A DNA stretch of 58,063 bases from the NCBI RefSeq assembly GCF_900129315.1, contig NZ_FQUS01000027.1, forward strand, positions 1 to 58,063, read 5' to 3'. Below the pieces are notes generated by a model that worked only from the letters and a program-made list of their open reading frames with translations, was not told the origin of the DNA and did no database searches. This document shows, piece by piece, positions 32,826-41,876 of the stretch. Source of the DNA: Fodinibius roseus. GTDB lineage: Bacteria; Bacteroidota; Rhodothermia; Balneolales; Balneolaceae. A program made the position numbers and the translations under genes. Each line of letters opens with the position of its first letter. The first letter of the stretch is position 1.

Positions 32826-34160
32826 ATGAATATTTCACGGAAAAAATTTTTAGAACATTCAGCTCTCTGTGTTGGGGGAGCTGTGCTCGGCCCCTTGGCC
32901 GCAAAAGGAAGTACAGTCAGTCGCACCTCCGGCGCCGGGGACAATACCCTCAAACTGGCACTGATAGGGTGCGGGGGCCGGGGCACCGGCGCCGTTCGGG
33001 ATGCCATGCAGGCCGATGAGGCGTTAGAACTTGTGGCGATGGCCGATATATTTCAGGATAAGATCGATAGCTGTTACGGGAGGCTTAAAAAAATAGACGG
33101 TGTCAAAGAGAAGATAAGCGTTCCGGAACAGCACAGGTTTGTGGGCCTGGAGAGCTATAAACAGGCTATTGAACTGGCGGATGTGGTATTATTGGCAACA
33201 CCGCCGGCATTCAGACCCTTTCACTTTGAAGCGGCTGTTCAGGCCGGGAAACATGTTTTCATGGAAAAGCCGCTTGCCTGCGATGCGCCCGGGATTCGTA
33301 AAATTCTGGCAGCCGGCGAAGCAGCCGACCGGAAAGGATTGAAAGTCGTTGTAGGGTTACAAAATCGCTACGGGGCTTCCCAACGTGATTTTGTAAACCG
33401 GATCAACAGGGGTGATATCGGCGATATCACTTCGATGCGATGCCAGTATATGATCGGAGATATAACGCTCGTTCCACGGGAACCGGGACAATCGGAGCTG
33501 GAGTATCAGCTGCGCAACTGGCGACACTTTTGCTGGCTTTGGGGAGGATCTCCGGCCGCCCTGACCCTGCATTACCTGGATATCGTTAACTGGGTTAAGG
33601 GCACCCACCCGGTCCGTGCTATAGGTACCGGGGGACGAGCAGTGTTTGAGGGAGCGGATCGCGGGAATGTCTATGATCATTTTTATATCGAATATGAGTA
33701 CGCTGACGGGACCAGGCTGCACAGCACCACAAGGCATGTGATGGGCGGGTGGTCCAACATGGGCTGTTACTTTCAGGGTACGAAGGGGATTGCCAACCTT
33801 CATGCCTCCAGAAGAGAAGTGGAGATGAAAAAAATGAACGGCGAAATAGCATGGAACCATGAATATGGCGGCGATGATGGCCCAAGCCGCTATGTACTCG
33901 AACACAAAGCGCTTTTTGAAGCTATCAGAGAGGACAAGCCTCACAACGACACGGAATGGGGGGCTCACAGCACGATGTCAACTATCATGGGCCGGATGGC
34001 CGTTCATTCCGGTCACCTCATAGAATGGGAGGAAGCCCTGAACTCCGATGTGGTGCTGGTGCCCGAAAACCTGACGTTTGATTCCGAAGCGCCCGTTATG
34101 CCTGACGAGGACGGCCGTTACGCCATTCCGGTCCCGGGAAACAAAAGGGGCATTATTTAG
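32826..34160 (+). CDS. Exported Gfo/Idh/MocA-family oxidoreductase
   Basis: A NAD(P)-dependent oxidoreductase-fold protein, probably periplasmic. The start at 32826 was chosen because it gives a Tat-like leader (SRKKFLEHSALCVGGAVLG). The Rossmann loop reads ALIGCGGRGTG (about 46-56), with VMLATPP-type and VFMEKPLACD signatures (about 155). The C-terminal domain includes WGGSPAALTLHYLDIVNW. Secreted members of this family act on sugars, sometimes by NAD-dependent glycoside cleavage. It lacks the GH109 motifs seen in the protein at 54063. It leads a plus-strand run with an M20 hydrolase and a DUF6807 protein. Confidence 0.85.
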   Translation: MNISRKKFLEHSALCVGGAVLGPLAAKGSTVSRTSGAGDNTLKLALIGCGGRGTGAVRDAMQADEALELVAMADIFQDKIDSCYGRLKKIDGVKEKISVPEQHRFVGLESYKQAIELADVVLLATPPAFRPFHFEAAVQAGKHVFMEKPLACDAPGIRKILAAGEAADRKGLKVVVGLQNRYGASQRDFVNRINRGDIGDITSMRCQYMIGDITLVPREPGQSELEYQLRNWRHFCWLWGGSPAALTLHYLDIVNWVKGTHPVRAIGTGGRAVFEGADRGNVYDHFYIEYEYADGTRLHSTTRHVMGGWSNMGCYFQGTKGIANLHASRREVEMKKMNGEIAWNHEYGGDDGPSRYVLEHKALFEAIREDKPHNDTEWGAHSTMSTIMGRMAVHSGHLIEWEEALNSDVVLVPENLTFDSEAPVMPDEDGRYAIPVPGNKRGII

Positions 34161-34202
34161 CCAGCTGAACTATTAAGCTAATATTATAAATTGACAGGGA
34201 TT

Positions 34203-35531
34203 ATGATTAAAAAAAGCACTCTTCTGGTACTCCTTTTTTTGTTCAATGCCGCCGGTACGGTGCAGGCCCAAACCGATGCTGTCAAAGAGATCATTGACAG
34301 CAATTACGATTATTTGGCGGACCTCTACAAGCATTTTCATGAGCACCCCGAGTTATCGCAGCAGGAAGAACAAACTTCAACAAGGCTTGCAAAAGAGCTG
34401 CGGCAGCTTGGATTCTCCGTGACCGAAGGTGTTGGCGGTCACGGGGTCGTAGGGGTGTATGAAAATGGAGAAGGTCCGAATATACTGGTTCGCAGTGATA
34501 TGGACGCATTGCCGATCAATGAGCAGACAGGGGTGGATTTTGCCAGTACAAAAGTGGTCACGAACAAGGACGGGGAAGACACGCCCGTCATGCATGCCTG
34601 CGGACACGATATGCATATGGCTGTTATGGCGGGCACGGCCGGGGTGCTTACGGAAATGAAGGATCAGTGGCAGGGAACGCTCATATTTATCGGACAACCG
34701 GCGGAAGAGCTGTTTTCGGGAGCACGCGCCATGATTGGCGACGGATTGTTTGAGCGATTCCCGGAACCGGATTATATGCTGGCGCTTCATGTGGGTTCCT
34801 CCAGGGCGGCGGGCAAGGTGGGCATGGCATCCGGATATGCTTATGCCAATGTGGATATGGGAGAGATTATCGTAAAGGGGAGAGGGGGACACGGGGCCTA
34901 TCCCAATTTAACGGTTGACCCTGTTGTGATAGCATCAAAGCTCGTGCTTGATTTGCAAACCCTGATCAGCCGGGAAATAGCTGCGACCGATATGGCGAAT
35001 ATTTCCATAGGATCCATCCGGGGAGGGACTGCCGCCAATATTATTCCCGACGAGGTGGTCATGGATATAGCACTGAATGTACATAGTGAAGAGACTCGTA
35101 AAAAGCTCCTGAACCGGATCAGAGAAATGTGTGAGGGGGCAGGCAGGGCGGCCGGACTGCCGGAAGAGGATTGGCCCGAGCTTAAGTTGAATAAAGATAC
35201 GCGGGTATCGTCGGTCTACAATGACCCGGAGCTGGTGAGCGACCTACGGGGAACGTTTAACGAGCTTCTGGGTGAGGAGAATGTCCAAAAGACCCAGCCT
35301 TCGATGTATGGGGAGGATTTCGGTGAGTATAATCATGCAAAACCGGATATACCGGGCGTGATCTTCGGACTGGGTTCGATCGACCCGGAGGTCATCAAAA
35401 GCAGGTCTCCTTCAGAAATTCCTTCTACTCATTCCCCAAAATATATACCCGATCTGGAGCCGACCCTTCGAACGGGCATCCTGTCCATGAGCAGCGCTGT
35501 CCTCGATCTATTAAGAGAGAACGGGGACTGA
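34203..35531 (+). CDS. Exported M20-family amidohydrolase (hippurate-hydrolase-like)
   Basis: A zinc-dependent amidohydrolase/deacylase of the M20D type, exported by a signal peptide (about 1-21, ending VQAQ). The start at 34203 excludes a short upstream in-frame extension. Metal ligands are in MHACGHDMHMAV (about 122-133) and GQPAEELFSGAR (about 158-169). The lid and C-terminal parts follow, with SMYGEDFGEY near 375. Relatives remove acyl groups from amino acids. In this locus it could remove an acetyl group from an amino sugar, but that is speculation. Confidence 0.87.
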   Translation: MIKKSTLLVLLFLFNAAGTVQAQTDAVKEIIDSNYDYLADLYKHFHEHPELSQQEEQTSTRLAKELRQLGFSVTEGVGGHGVVGVYENGEGPNILVRSDMDALPINEQTGVDFASTKVVTNKDGEDTPVMHACGHDMHMAVMAGTAGVLTEMKDQWQGTLIFIGQPAEELFSGARAMIGDGLFERFPEPDYMLALHVGSSRAAGKVGMASGYAYANVDMGEIIVKGRGGHGAYPNLTVDPVVIASKLVLDLQTLISREIAATDMANISIGSIRGGTAANIIPDEVVMDIALNVHSEETRKKLLNRIREMCEGAGRAAGLPEEDWPELKLNKDTRVSSVYNDPELVSDLRGTFNELLGEENVQKTQPSMYGEDFGEYNHAKPDIPGVIFGLGSIDPEVIKSRSPSEIPSTHSPKYIPDLEPTLRTGILSMSSAVLDLLRENGD

Positions 35532-35534
35532 GCG

Positions 35535-36770
35535 ATGATCAAAAAATTACTTTTTTTGTTTCTTTTCTTTTTTTCCGTTCACGGGCTTGCCCGGGGAGAC
35601 GCGGGAACCTGGACGGTCACCGTAACGGCCGGGGAATTTGACCGGCAGAATACCGTCGTTACCTTTTTGCTCCCCGGACGTGTGGCCGACGGGATCTACG
35701 GGATGAAAATGAAAGACAGCAGGAACCACACGGTTTATGCCCAGGTAGATGATAACAGGGCCCATTTTATCCTTGAAGAACTCCCGGCCGGGGAGTCCGT
35801 CACCTATATCCTTGACACCGGAGCTACGGTGGAAACCGACGCTATGGCAGGGGTGACCCGCGAGGTTGCGGGTCCCTCCGTAACCTTCCGGGGAGAAGGG
35901 CGCGAGTTGTTGAGCTATTTTTATGAGGAAAGCCCGGTACCCGGAGAGATCGCCCCCCGCTTTCGAAGAGCAGGATATATTCACCCGGTGTATACCCCCG
36001 GCGGCGTACGGGTTACCCAGCATTTCAACCCGTCCCGGCCGCATCAGTACGGTATCTGGTCTGCATGGAGCAAAACGGAATTCCAGGGAAGAATGCCCGA
36101 ATTCTGGGGGGCGCATGAGGACGGAGGCCGTGTCGTGGCCGATACGATCGCCTTGTCGGGTGAGGGACCGGTGTTTTCCGGATTCCGGGCAAAGCACCGG
36201 TACGTAGATTTTTCCGCCCCTGAGCCTGTGACTGCCCTTAACGAGCAGTGGGACACCTTTGTCTATTTTTTGGGCGGAGATAAAGACTATTATTTCTTTG
36301 ATCTCCATATTACGGAGTCGGCCAACACGGCGAAGCCGGTCAGGATTCTGCAGCACAAATATGGATACGGTGGGATCAATATACGGGGACATGAGGAGTG
36401 GATTGGAGAGAGAGCCATGAATTTTATGACCTCGGGCGGCTATTCCCGTGAGGAAGTAGTGGGTGAGCGTATTCGCTGGAGCTACTTGTGGGGCGATATA
36501 CAGGGAAAAACAGCCGGCATAGGGCTGCTGGCTCATCCTCAAAATGATAATCACCCGCTAAGCGTATTCATCAACCAGGAAGGAGAGCCCTTCTTTAGCT
36601 ACGGTCCCCTCCCGCTGAAGAGCATAATCATTGAAGCCGGGACGCCGAGGATAACAAAATACCGGTTTGTCGTACAGGATGGGAAACCGGACCCGCAGCA
36701 GCTGGAGCAGTGGTGGAATGACTATGCCTATCCTCCGGGCGTAACGGTGAGGAAAAAACAAAATAAATAA
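35535..36770 (+). CDS. Exported DUF6807 (PmoA-like) protein
   Basis: A 411-residue secreted beta-rich protein of the DUF6807/PmoA-like family, recognised by HPVYTPGGVRVTQHFNPSRPHQYGIWSAW-type sequence at about 155-180 and the C-terminal WWNDYAYPPG. A signal peptide (1-19) is present. Family members are frequent beside Gfo/Idh/MocA oxidoreductases in glycan loci; their activity is not established. It starts 3 bp after the M20 stop, so it is in the same operon. The old methane-oxygenase name is not meant to imply that role. Confidence 0.78.
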   Translation: MIKKLLFLFLFFFSVHGLARGDAGTWTVTVTAGEFDRQNTVVTFLLPGRVADGIYGMKMKDSRNHTVYAQVDDNRAHFILEELPAGESVTYILDTGATVETDAMAGVTREVAGPSVTFRGEGRELLSYFYEESPVPGEIAPRFRRAGYIHPVYTPGGVRVTQHFNPSRPHQYGIWSAWSKTEFQGRMPEFWGAHEDGGRVVADTIALSGEGPVFSGFRAKHRYVDFSAPEPVTALNEQWDTFVYFLGGDKDYYFFDLHITESANTAKPVRILQHKYGYGGINIRGHEEWIGERAMNFMTSGGYSREEVVGERIRWSYLWGDIQGKTAGIGLLAHPQNDNHPLSVFINQEGEPFFSYGPLPLKSIIIEAGTPRITKYRFVVQDGKPDPQQLEQWWNDYAYPPGVTVRKKQNK

Positions 36771-37107
36771 CGTTCAACAGGTTCTGTGATTTCGCTTTGA
36801 CCGCCCCCCCCAAGATAAGCTAAGAAAGCTTTTCTCTCCCCTTCGAAGGGGGCACCACTCTCTTTTTTAAAAAAATAATCTTTTTTGTCACAGAGTCGCC
36901 GTTCTCAAGTGTAATAGCTTATAGAGGGCCGGGAAAACCATGGATTTTGTTCAGGGTCAAGGCCGGAGGGAGGTTGGAATCGCAGCATCGTGTACTGTGT
37001 GAGGGTTTCAACCGGCCGGTAACGCCGACGTTGGGCAAAGCACCGGTTTAACGGTCCTCCAATAGAAAACATCCAAAAAGTAAGTAAAGAACGGGTTAAT
37101 AAATCAC
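36771..37107. other. Intergenic region with 14-bp palindrome
   Basis: No gene. A perfect palindrome CCCCTTCGAAGGGG lies at 36838-36851 and is followed after about 12 bases by a run of six T; it may end the upstream transcript. The remaining about 230 bases should carry the fecR promoter, but I see no clear consensus. Confidence 0.45.
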
Positions 37108-38214
37108 ATGGACCAGCAGATATCCTGGAAGCTATTGGCGAGATATTTCGCCGGTGAACTGAACAGGGAAAAACACGCGGAAATAACCTCCTGGATTAAA
37201 GCCGATCCCAAGCGGGAAGCGCAGGTGGATAAGTTATATAAAATCTGGCGGGAATCGGGTGAGCTGCCCTACCGGGTGGATGAGGAAGCCGCGTGGAAGA
37301 GTCTTTCCCGGGATATGGATGAGCTTGATAATGCTCCCTATAACGTTCGCCAACAAAACGGCGGAGCTGAAAGTAAGATATCGGTCCTCCATAAAATAAC
37401 TAACCGTTCTGCAGACCATACCGCCCGGCGCGTTATTATGACGGCGGCTGCGGCTATTTTATTGGTTGTGGGACTCTTTGCCTATTACGGGAGCCTGAAC
37501 AAAAGCGGAGAGCCCGATATTGGCATCCGCGAGCTGGTGGCCGGGGAAGGCGAACGGGGAACTTACATTCTCAACGACAGCACCAGAATCATCCTTCATG
37601 CCGGCAGCCGGCTGGAAATTCCTCTCAACTTTAATATCAGCAAGCGGGAGCTTTACCTGGAAGGGGAAGCCTATTTTGAGGTCACGCACAACCCGGACAA
37701 GCCGTTTGTCGTTCGTTCCCGGAATGCCTACACGCGGGTGTTGGGGACCAAATTTTTAGTTCAGGCGTGGTCTGAAAAAGATGACGTTGACCGTGTTGAG
37801 GTGGTAGTGTCGGAAGGCAAAGTAGCCTTTGGGAATAATTCAACCGATGATACGGCTAAACCGGAAGAGGCTATTGTCAGTCGCAACCAGAAGGGGGTGC
37901 TGTCGGGAAGTGACCGGCCGGTGGTCACCGATAACGCAGACCTGGAGTGGTATTTGGGATGGACCGAAGACCGGATGGTGTTCGACAATCGTCCCCTGAG
38001 CGATATTATACCACGCCTCGAGCGCTGGTACGATGTAACCATAACAACAGCAGATCAGCAGATCGCTTCAAAAACGCTTACCGCAGAGATAGATGTCAGT
38101 CAGTCGATGGGTGAAGTGATGCGAAATATTGCCTTGTCGCTGGATTTGAATATGGAAAGAGAAGACCGCGTGGTCAGGTTCAGCAGGCGGGGCGAGAACG
38201 TAAACGGGAAGTAA
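37108..38214 (+). CDS. FecR-family anti-sigma factor
   Basis: A 368-residue inner-membrane regulator. The cytoplasmic N-terminus (1-105) holds a sigma-binding region (LLARYFAGELNREKHAEI). One membrane helix spans about 111-127. The periplasmic FecR domain (about 140-250) and a C-terminal DUF4974-like domain (about 290-360) contact the TonB receptor. It is directly upstream of SusC/SusD, as usual. The expected ECF sigma gene is not beside it; the only candidate in the window is 15 kb away at 53216. Confidence 0.92.
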   Translation: MDQQISWKLLARYFAGELNREKHAEITSWIKADPKREAQVDKLYKIWRESGELPYRVDEEAAWKSLSRDMDELDNAPYNVRQQNGGAESKISVLHKITNRSADHTARRVIMTAAAAILLVVGLFAYYGSLNKSGEPDIGIRELVAGEGERGTYILNDSTRIILHAGSRLEIPLNFNISKRELYLEGEAYFEVTHNPDKPFVVRSRNAYTRVLGTKFLVQAWSEKDDVDRVEVVVSEGKVAFGNNSTDDTAKPEEAIVSRNQKGVLSGSDRPVVTDNADLEWYLGWTEDRMVFDNRPLSDIIPRLERWYDVTITTADQQIASKTLTAEIDVSQSMGEVMRNIALSLDLNMEREDRVVRFSRRGENVNGK

Positions 38215-38276
38215 CTAAAAGTAAACGGGAAATAATTAACTATAAAATTTAATCGTAAATAAAATAAAGAGCAATC

Positions 38277-41200
38277 ATGATGGATAGTAGAGTGATACGA
38301 ACATTCGGTTTTCGTCTTCAAACGCTTGGTGTTGCCGGGATGATATGTCTAATGGGCTTAGTCCCATCCCTGCTCCTCGCACAGCAGACGCAGACTGAAC
38401 TGCAAGCTTCCCTTGCCATGCACGAAGATGAGGGGCTGCAACAAAAGGATGGCGCTGTTGCCGACGAGCTAAAACAATCCATGGAGCTGTATCTGGTTGA
38501 TGTTTCCATGGAGCAGGCGCTGAAAGAAATCGCTGAGAAGACGGATCTCAAACTGATGTACCACAACGCGCTTCTTTCACGGGAAAAGAAAGTGACGCTG
38601 ATCAATCCGAATATCACCCTTTATGACGCCCTCTGGCAGGTACTGGAGGGGACCGGCATTCGTTTTGGATTGTCTCAAAACCGGCAGCTGGTATTGCTGA
38701 AAATGCAGGAATCAGAATCAAATAAGCAAGTACAGGAAACCGTAGCGGGGACCGTTACCGATGCGGAAACAGGCGAACCCTTGCCGGCGGTCAACATTGC
38801 GGTTAAGGGTACGGCCATCGGTACGTCTACAAATGAGGAGGGAAGATATGAACTTGATAATGTACCTTCTCTTCAGGATACGCTGCTGTTTTCCTTTATC
38901 GGGTACCAGTCCCGGGAAGTTGCTATAGGGGGACGCGGAACCATTGATGTTCAGATGATTTCGCAGACCGTGGAAGGAGATGATGTGGTAGTTACCGCAT
39001 TTGGCATGGAGAGAGAACAAAAATCATTGGGCTACTCCACCCAGGAGGTCGGCAGTTCATCTTTAAACACCGTAAAAGAAGTAAATGTAGCCAATTCGAT
39101 ACAGGGGAGAGTCGCCGGCGTTCAGGTCAGCCGGTCATCATCCGGCATGGGCGGCAGTAGTTCGATTAATATCCGGGGGGCCAGTTCCCTGACGGGGAAC
39201 AACCAGCCGCTGTATGTTATCGATGGCGTACCCATGGATAACTCCAACCTCGATGCGGCGAGTTATGCAGGCGGACGGGACTATGGGGATGGCATTGGAA
39301 ATATTAACCCGGAGGATATTGCGTCGATGAACGTGTTAAAAGGTCCGAGTGCCTCTGCGCTGTACGGATCCAGGGGAGCCAACGGCGTGGTGGTTATTAC
39401 CACCAAGCAGGGCTCAACCGAGGGGGACCGGATGGAGGTAAGCGTAAGCTCGAATAATACCTTTGATTTCCTGAACGTCATGCCCAACTACCAGAATAAG
39501 TGGGGCAGCGGCTACGGCGGAGGTTACGGAATGTTCGGCACCAAGGAAGTGGATGGTGTGGAATACCCCATGTTTACCAATTCGATGTGGGATCACTGGG
39601 GCGGCGAGATGGACGGCCGGATGATTACCTATCTGGCATTGCCGGAAGTCGGGGTCGTTCCCTACGATCCGGAGCCAAAGGATAACGTTCGGGAGCTTTA
39701 CCGGACGGGCGTCACCTCGCACAACAATATTGCGTTCAGCGGGGGGTCCGGTTCGACTGCGTATCGCCTGTCCCTGGGAGATATGCGCAACCGGCATATA
39801 GTGCCGAACAGCCGCATGGTAAGGCAAAATATCAGCTTGAATATTAATTCGGCTGTTTATGAGGACCTGACAATTGACGGGCGGTTGAACTATATCAACC
39901 AGAAAGGAGTCAACAGGCCGGAACTGGGAATGAGCCGCTCGGGCGGTAACATCATGGCCGCCACCAATGAGCTGCCCCGGGCGGTTCACCTGGAATGGCT
40001 GGAGGACTGGAAGCGCCCCGACGGCACCCAGAGGAACCACCGGCAGGGGTTTCCGAATAACCCGTATTGGATCATGAATGAAATGCTGAGTGAAGATGAC
40101 CGGCGCCGGATTATGGGACATCTGTCCATTACTTATCAGATGACCGATTGGTTAAGCCTCAGGGCAAAGGGAGGAACCGACTTCTATAATGATATGAGGT
40201 TCGAGCGTAATGCCCCGGGCACCTATGGCGACATGGAAGGTTCGGTCGTCAACAACGACTGGTCGGTCAGAGAAGACAACTTTGAGGCCCTGTTAATGGC
40301 CGAAGGGGATCTGTCGGAGGATTTCAGCGGATCCCTGACACTGGGTGCCAACCAGATGAAGCGAAACCAGGAGGTCCGGGGCTTCCGGGGAGAGCAAATC
40401 ATCGCCGAGGGTGTATATGACATCAGCAATACGCAAAACGTAATTCCCCGGAACAGTATCAGGAGAAAGCGGATCAATTCCGTTTTCGGGTTAGCTCAAA
40501 TTGGTTATAAAGATGTCGTATACCTGGATCTTACCGGTAGGAATGACTGGTCGTCGACGCTCAGCAGAGGTAATCGTTCATTCTTTTATCCATCTGCGAC
40601 AACGAGTTTAATATTGACCGATCTGTTCGATGTCAATTCAGACGTCCTGACCTTTGCCAAGCTGCGGTTATCTGCAGCGTCATCCGGGAATGATGCATCT
40701 CCCTACCTTACCAATATCGGTTATTCCATCGATAATAGCCGTTTTGACGGGGCACGGTTTGCCTCGGCGCCCAACACCATTCCCGTTACGGAACTGAAAA
40801 ATGAGTTGACGACCTCCTATGAAATAGGTACCGACTTGCGATTCTTCCAAAACAGGCTGGGACTTGATTTTACCTATTACACCTCTTCCACAACCGATCA
40901 GATTTTGCCGATTGAAATATCCCACACTTCAGGCTACAGCCGGCGGTATATCAATGCCGGCGAAGTGGCGAATGAAGGAGTTGAGCTTGTGGTTAATATT
41001 ATACCTGTGCAGACTTCTTCGGTGGTGTGGGACTTCAATATTAACCTTTCCCGGAACACCTCCGAAGTGGTGGAGCTTGCAGAGGGACTCGAATCCCTGA
41101 GTCTCATAACTCAGGGGAATGCGAGCATAGAGGCAAGACCGGGTGAGCCATACGGTAATATCGTAGGGTATGAATATGTCAAAAATGAAGAGGGACGAAA

Positions 41201-41807
41201 GATCCTGGATGAAAACGGACAGTTTCAGCGGTCCAGTGAACAGGCGGTACTGGGTAACATTCAGCCCGATGTGCTGGGCGGCATAGACAATACGATCAGC
41301 TATAATAATTTCCGCCTTGGAGCCCTTGTTAATTTCCGTTTCGGGGGACAGGTATTCTCGCATTCCAAGTACCGGCAGTATACGCAGGGTATCGGCATGC
41401 AGACCATACGGCGTCCGGAGGAGATGTATATGGACGGGGTGATCGAGAATCCCGACGGGACCTTTCGCGAAAATGACCAGCCGGTCACTCCCCAGACCTA
41501 TTACGCCTTCAGGGGATGGTCGAATGTCGGGGAGGAATTCGTAATCGATTCGGATTACGTTTCCCTGAGAGAACTGTCGCTGGGATATCAATTCGGGCAA
41601 TCCCTGCTGAAGAATACCCCTGTAAAATCTGCCCGGATTTCCCTTACGGCAAGAAACGTGCTTTATCTCTACAGAACCGACGAATTTGAATTAATGGGAC
41701 TTGCCCCGGAAGGAACCAATAATACCTCGACGGCCTCCCAGGGATTTGAATCAGCAAATATGCCAACAACGAGAAGCATAGGGATTAATATTAACTTCAC
41801 GCTATAA
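38277..41807 (+). CDS. SusC-like TonB-dependent receptor with STN domain
   Basis: An outer-membrane transporter that imports glycan fragments with a SusD partner. Domain order: signal peptide (to about 35), STN domain (about 60-140, signalling to FecR), CarboxypepD_reg-like domain (about 155-230, GTVTDAETGEPLPAVNIAVKG), plug (about 240-370) and a 22-strand barrel to 1176. The STN domain implies transcriptional control by the FecR/sigma pair. It follows fecR by 62 bp and precedes the SusD-like gene by 69 bp. Confidence 0.95.
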   Translation: MMDSRVIRTFGFRLQTLGVAGMICLMGLVPSLLLAQQTQTELQASLAMHEDEGLQQKDGAVADELKQSMELYLVDVSMEQALKEIAEKTDLKLMYHNALLSREKKVTLINPNITLYDALWQVLEGTGIRFGLSQNRQLVLLKMQESESNKQVQETVAGTVTDAETGEPLPAVNIAVKGTAIGTSTNEEGRYELDNVPSLQDTLLFSFIGYQSREVAIGGRGTIDVQMISQTVEGDDVVVTAFGMEREQKSLGYSTQEVGSSSLNTVKEVNVANSIQGRVAGVQVSRSSSGMGGSSSINIRGASSLTGNNQPLYVIDGVPMDNSNLDAASYAGGRDYGDGIGNINPEDIASMNVLKGPSASALYGSRGANGVVVITTKQGSTEGDRMEVSVSSNNTFDFLNVMPNYQNKWGSGYGGGYGMFGTKEVDGVEYPMFTNSMWDHWGGEMDGRMITYLALPEVGVVPYDPEPKDNVRELYRTGVTSHNNIAFSGGSGSTAYRLSLGDMRNRHIVPNSRMVRQNISLNINSAVYEDLTIDGRLNYINQKGVNRPELGMSRSGGNIMAATNELPRAVHLEWLEDWKRPDGTQRNHRQGFPNNPYWIMNEMLSEDDRRRIMGHLSITYQMTDWLSLRAKGGTDFYNDMRFERNAPGTYGDMEGSVVNNDWSVREDNFEALLMAEGDLSEDFSGSLTLGANQMKRNQEVRGFRGEQIIAEGVYDISNTQNVIPRNSIRRKRINSVFGLAQIGYKDVVYLDLTGRNDWSSTLSRGNRSFFYPSATTSLILTDLFDVNSDVLTFAKLRLSAASSGNDASPYLTNIGYSIDNSRFDGARFASAPNTIPVTELKNELTTSYEIGTDLRFFQNRLGLDFTYYTSSTTDQILPIEISHTSGYSRRYINAGEVANEGVELVVNIIPVQTSSVVWDFNINLSRNTSEVVELAEGLESLSLITQGNASIEARPGEPYGNIVGYEYVKNEEGRKILDENGQFQRSSEQAVLGNIQPDVLGGIDNTISYNNFRLGALVNFRFGGQVFSHSKYRQYTQGIGMQTIRRPEEMYMDGVIENPDGTFRENDQPVTPQTYYAFRGWSNVGEEFVIDSDYVSLRELSLGYQFGQSLLKNTPVKSARISLTARNVLYLYRTDEFELMGLAPEGTNNTSTASQGFESANMPTTRSIGININFTL

Positions 41808-41876
41808 TTTGATGACTATCCCCTGAACAGTTTAGGGAGGCATAGTTGCTGAATCTTTATTACTAATTATTTAATC

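Noticed and set aside
35547-36554. Minus-strand frame of 335 residues
   Set aside because: It is antisense to the DUF6807 gene, which has a signal peptide and family motifs; no such support on the minus strand.
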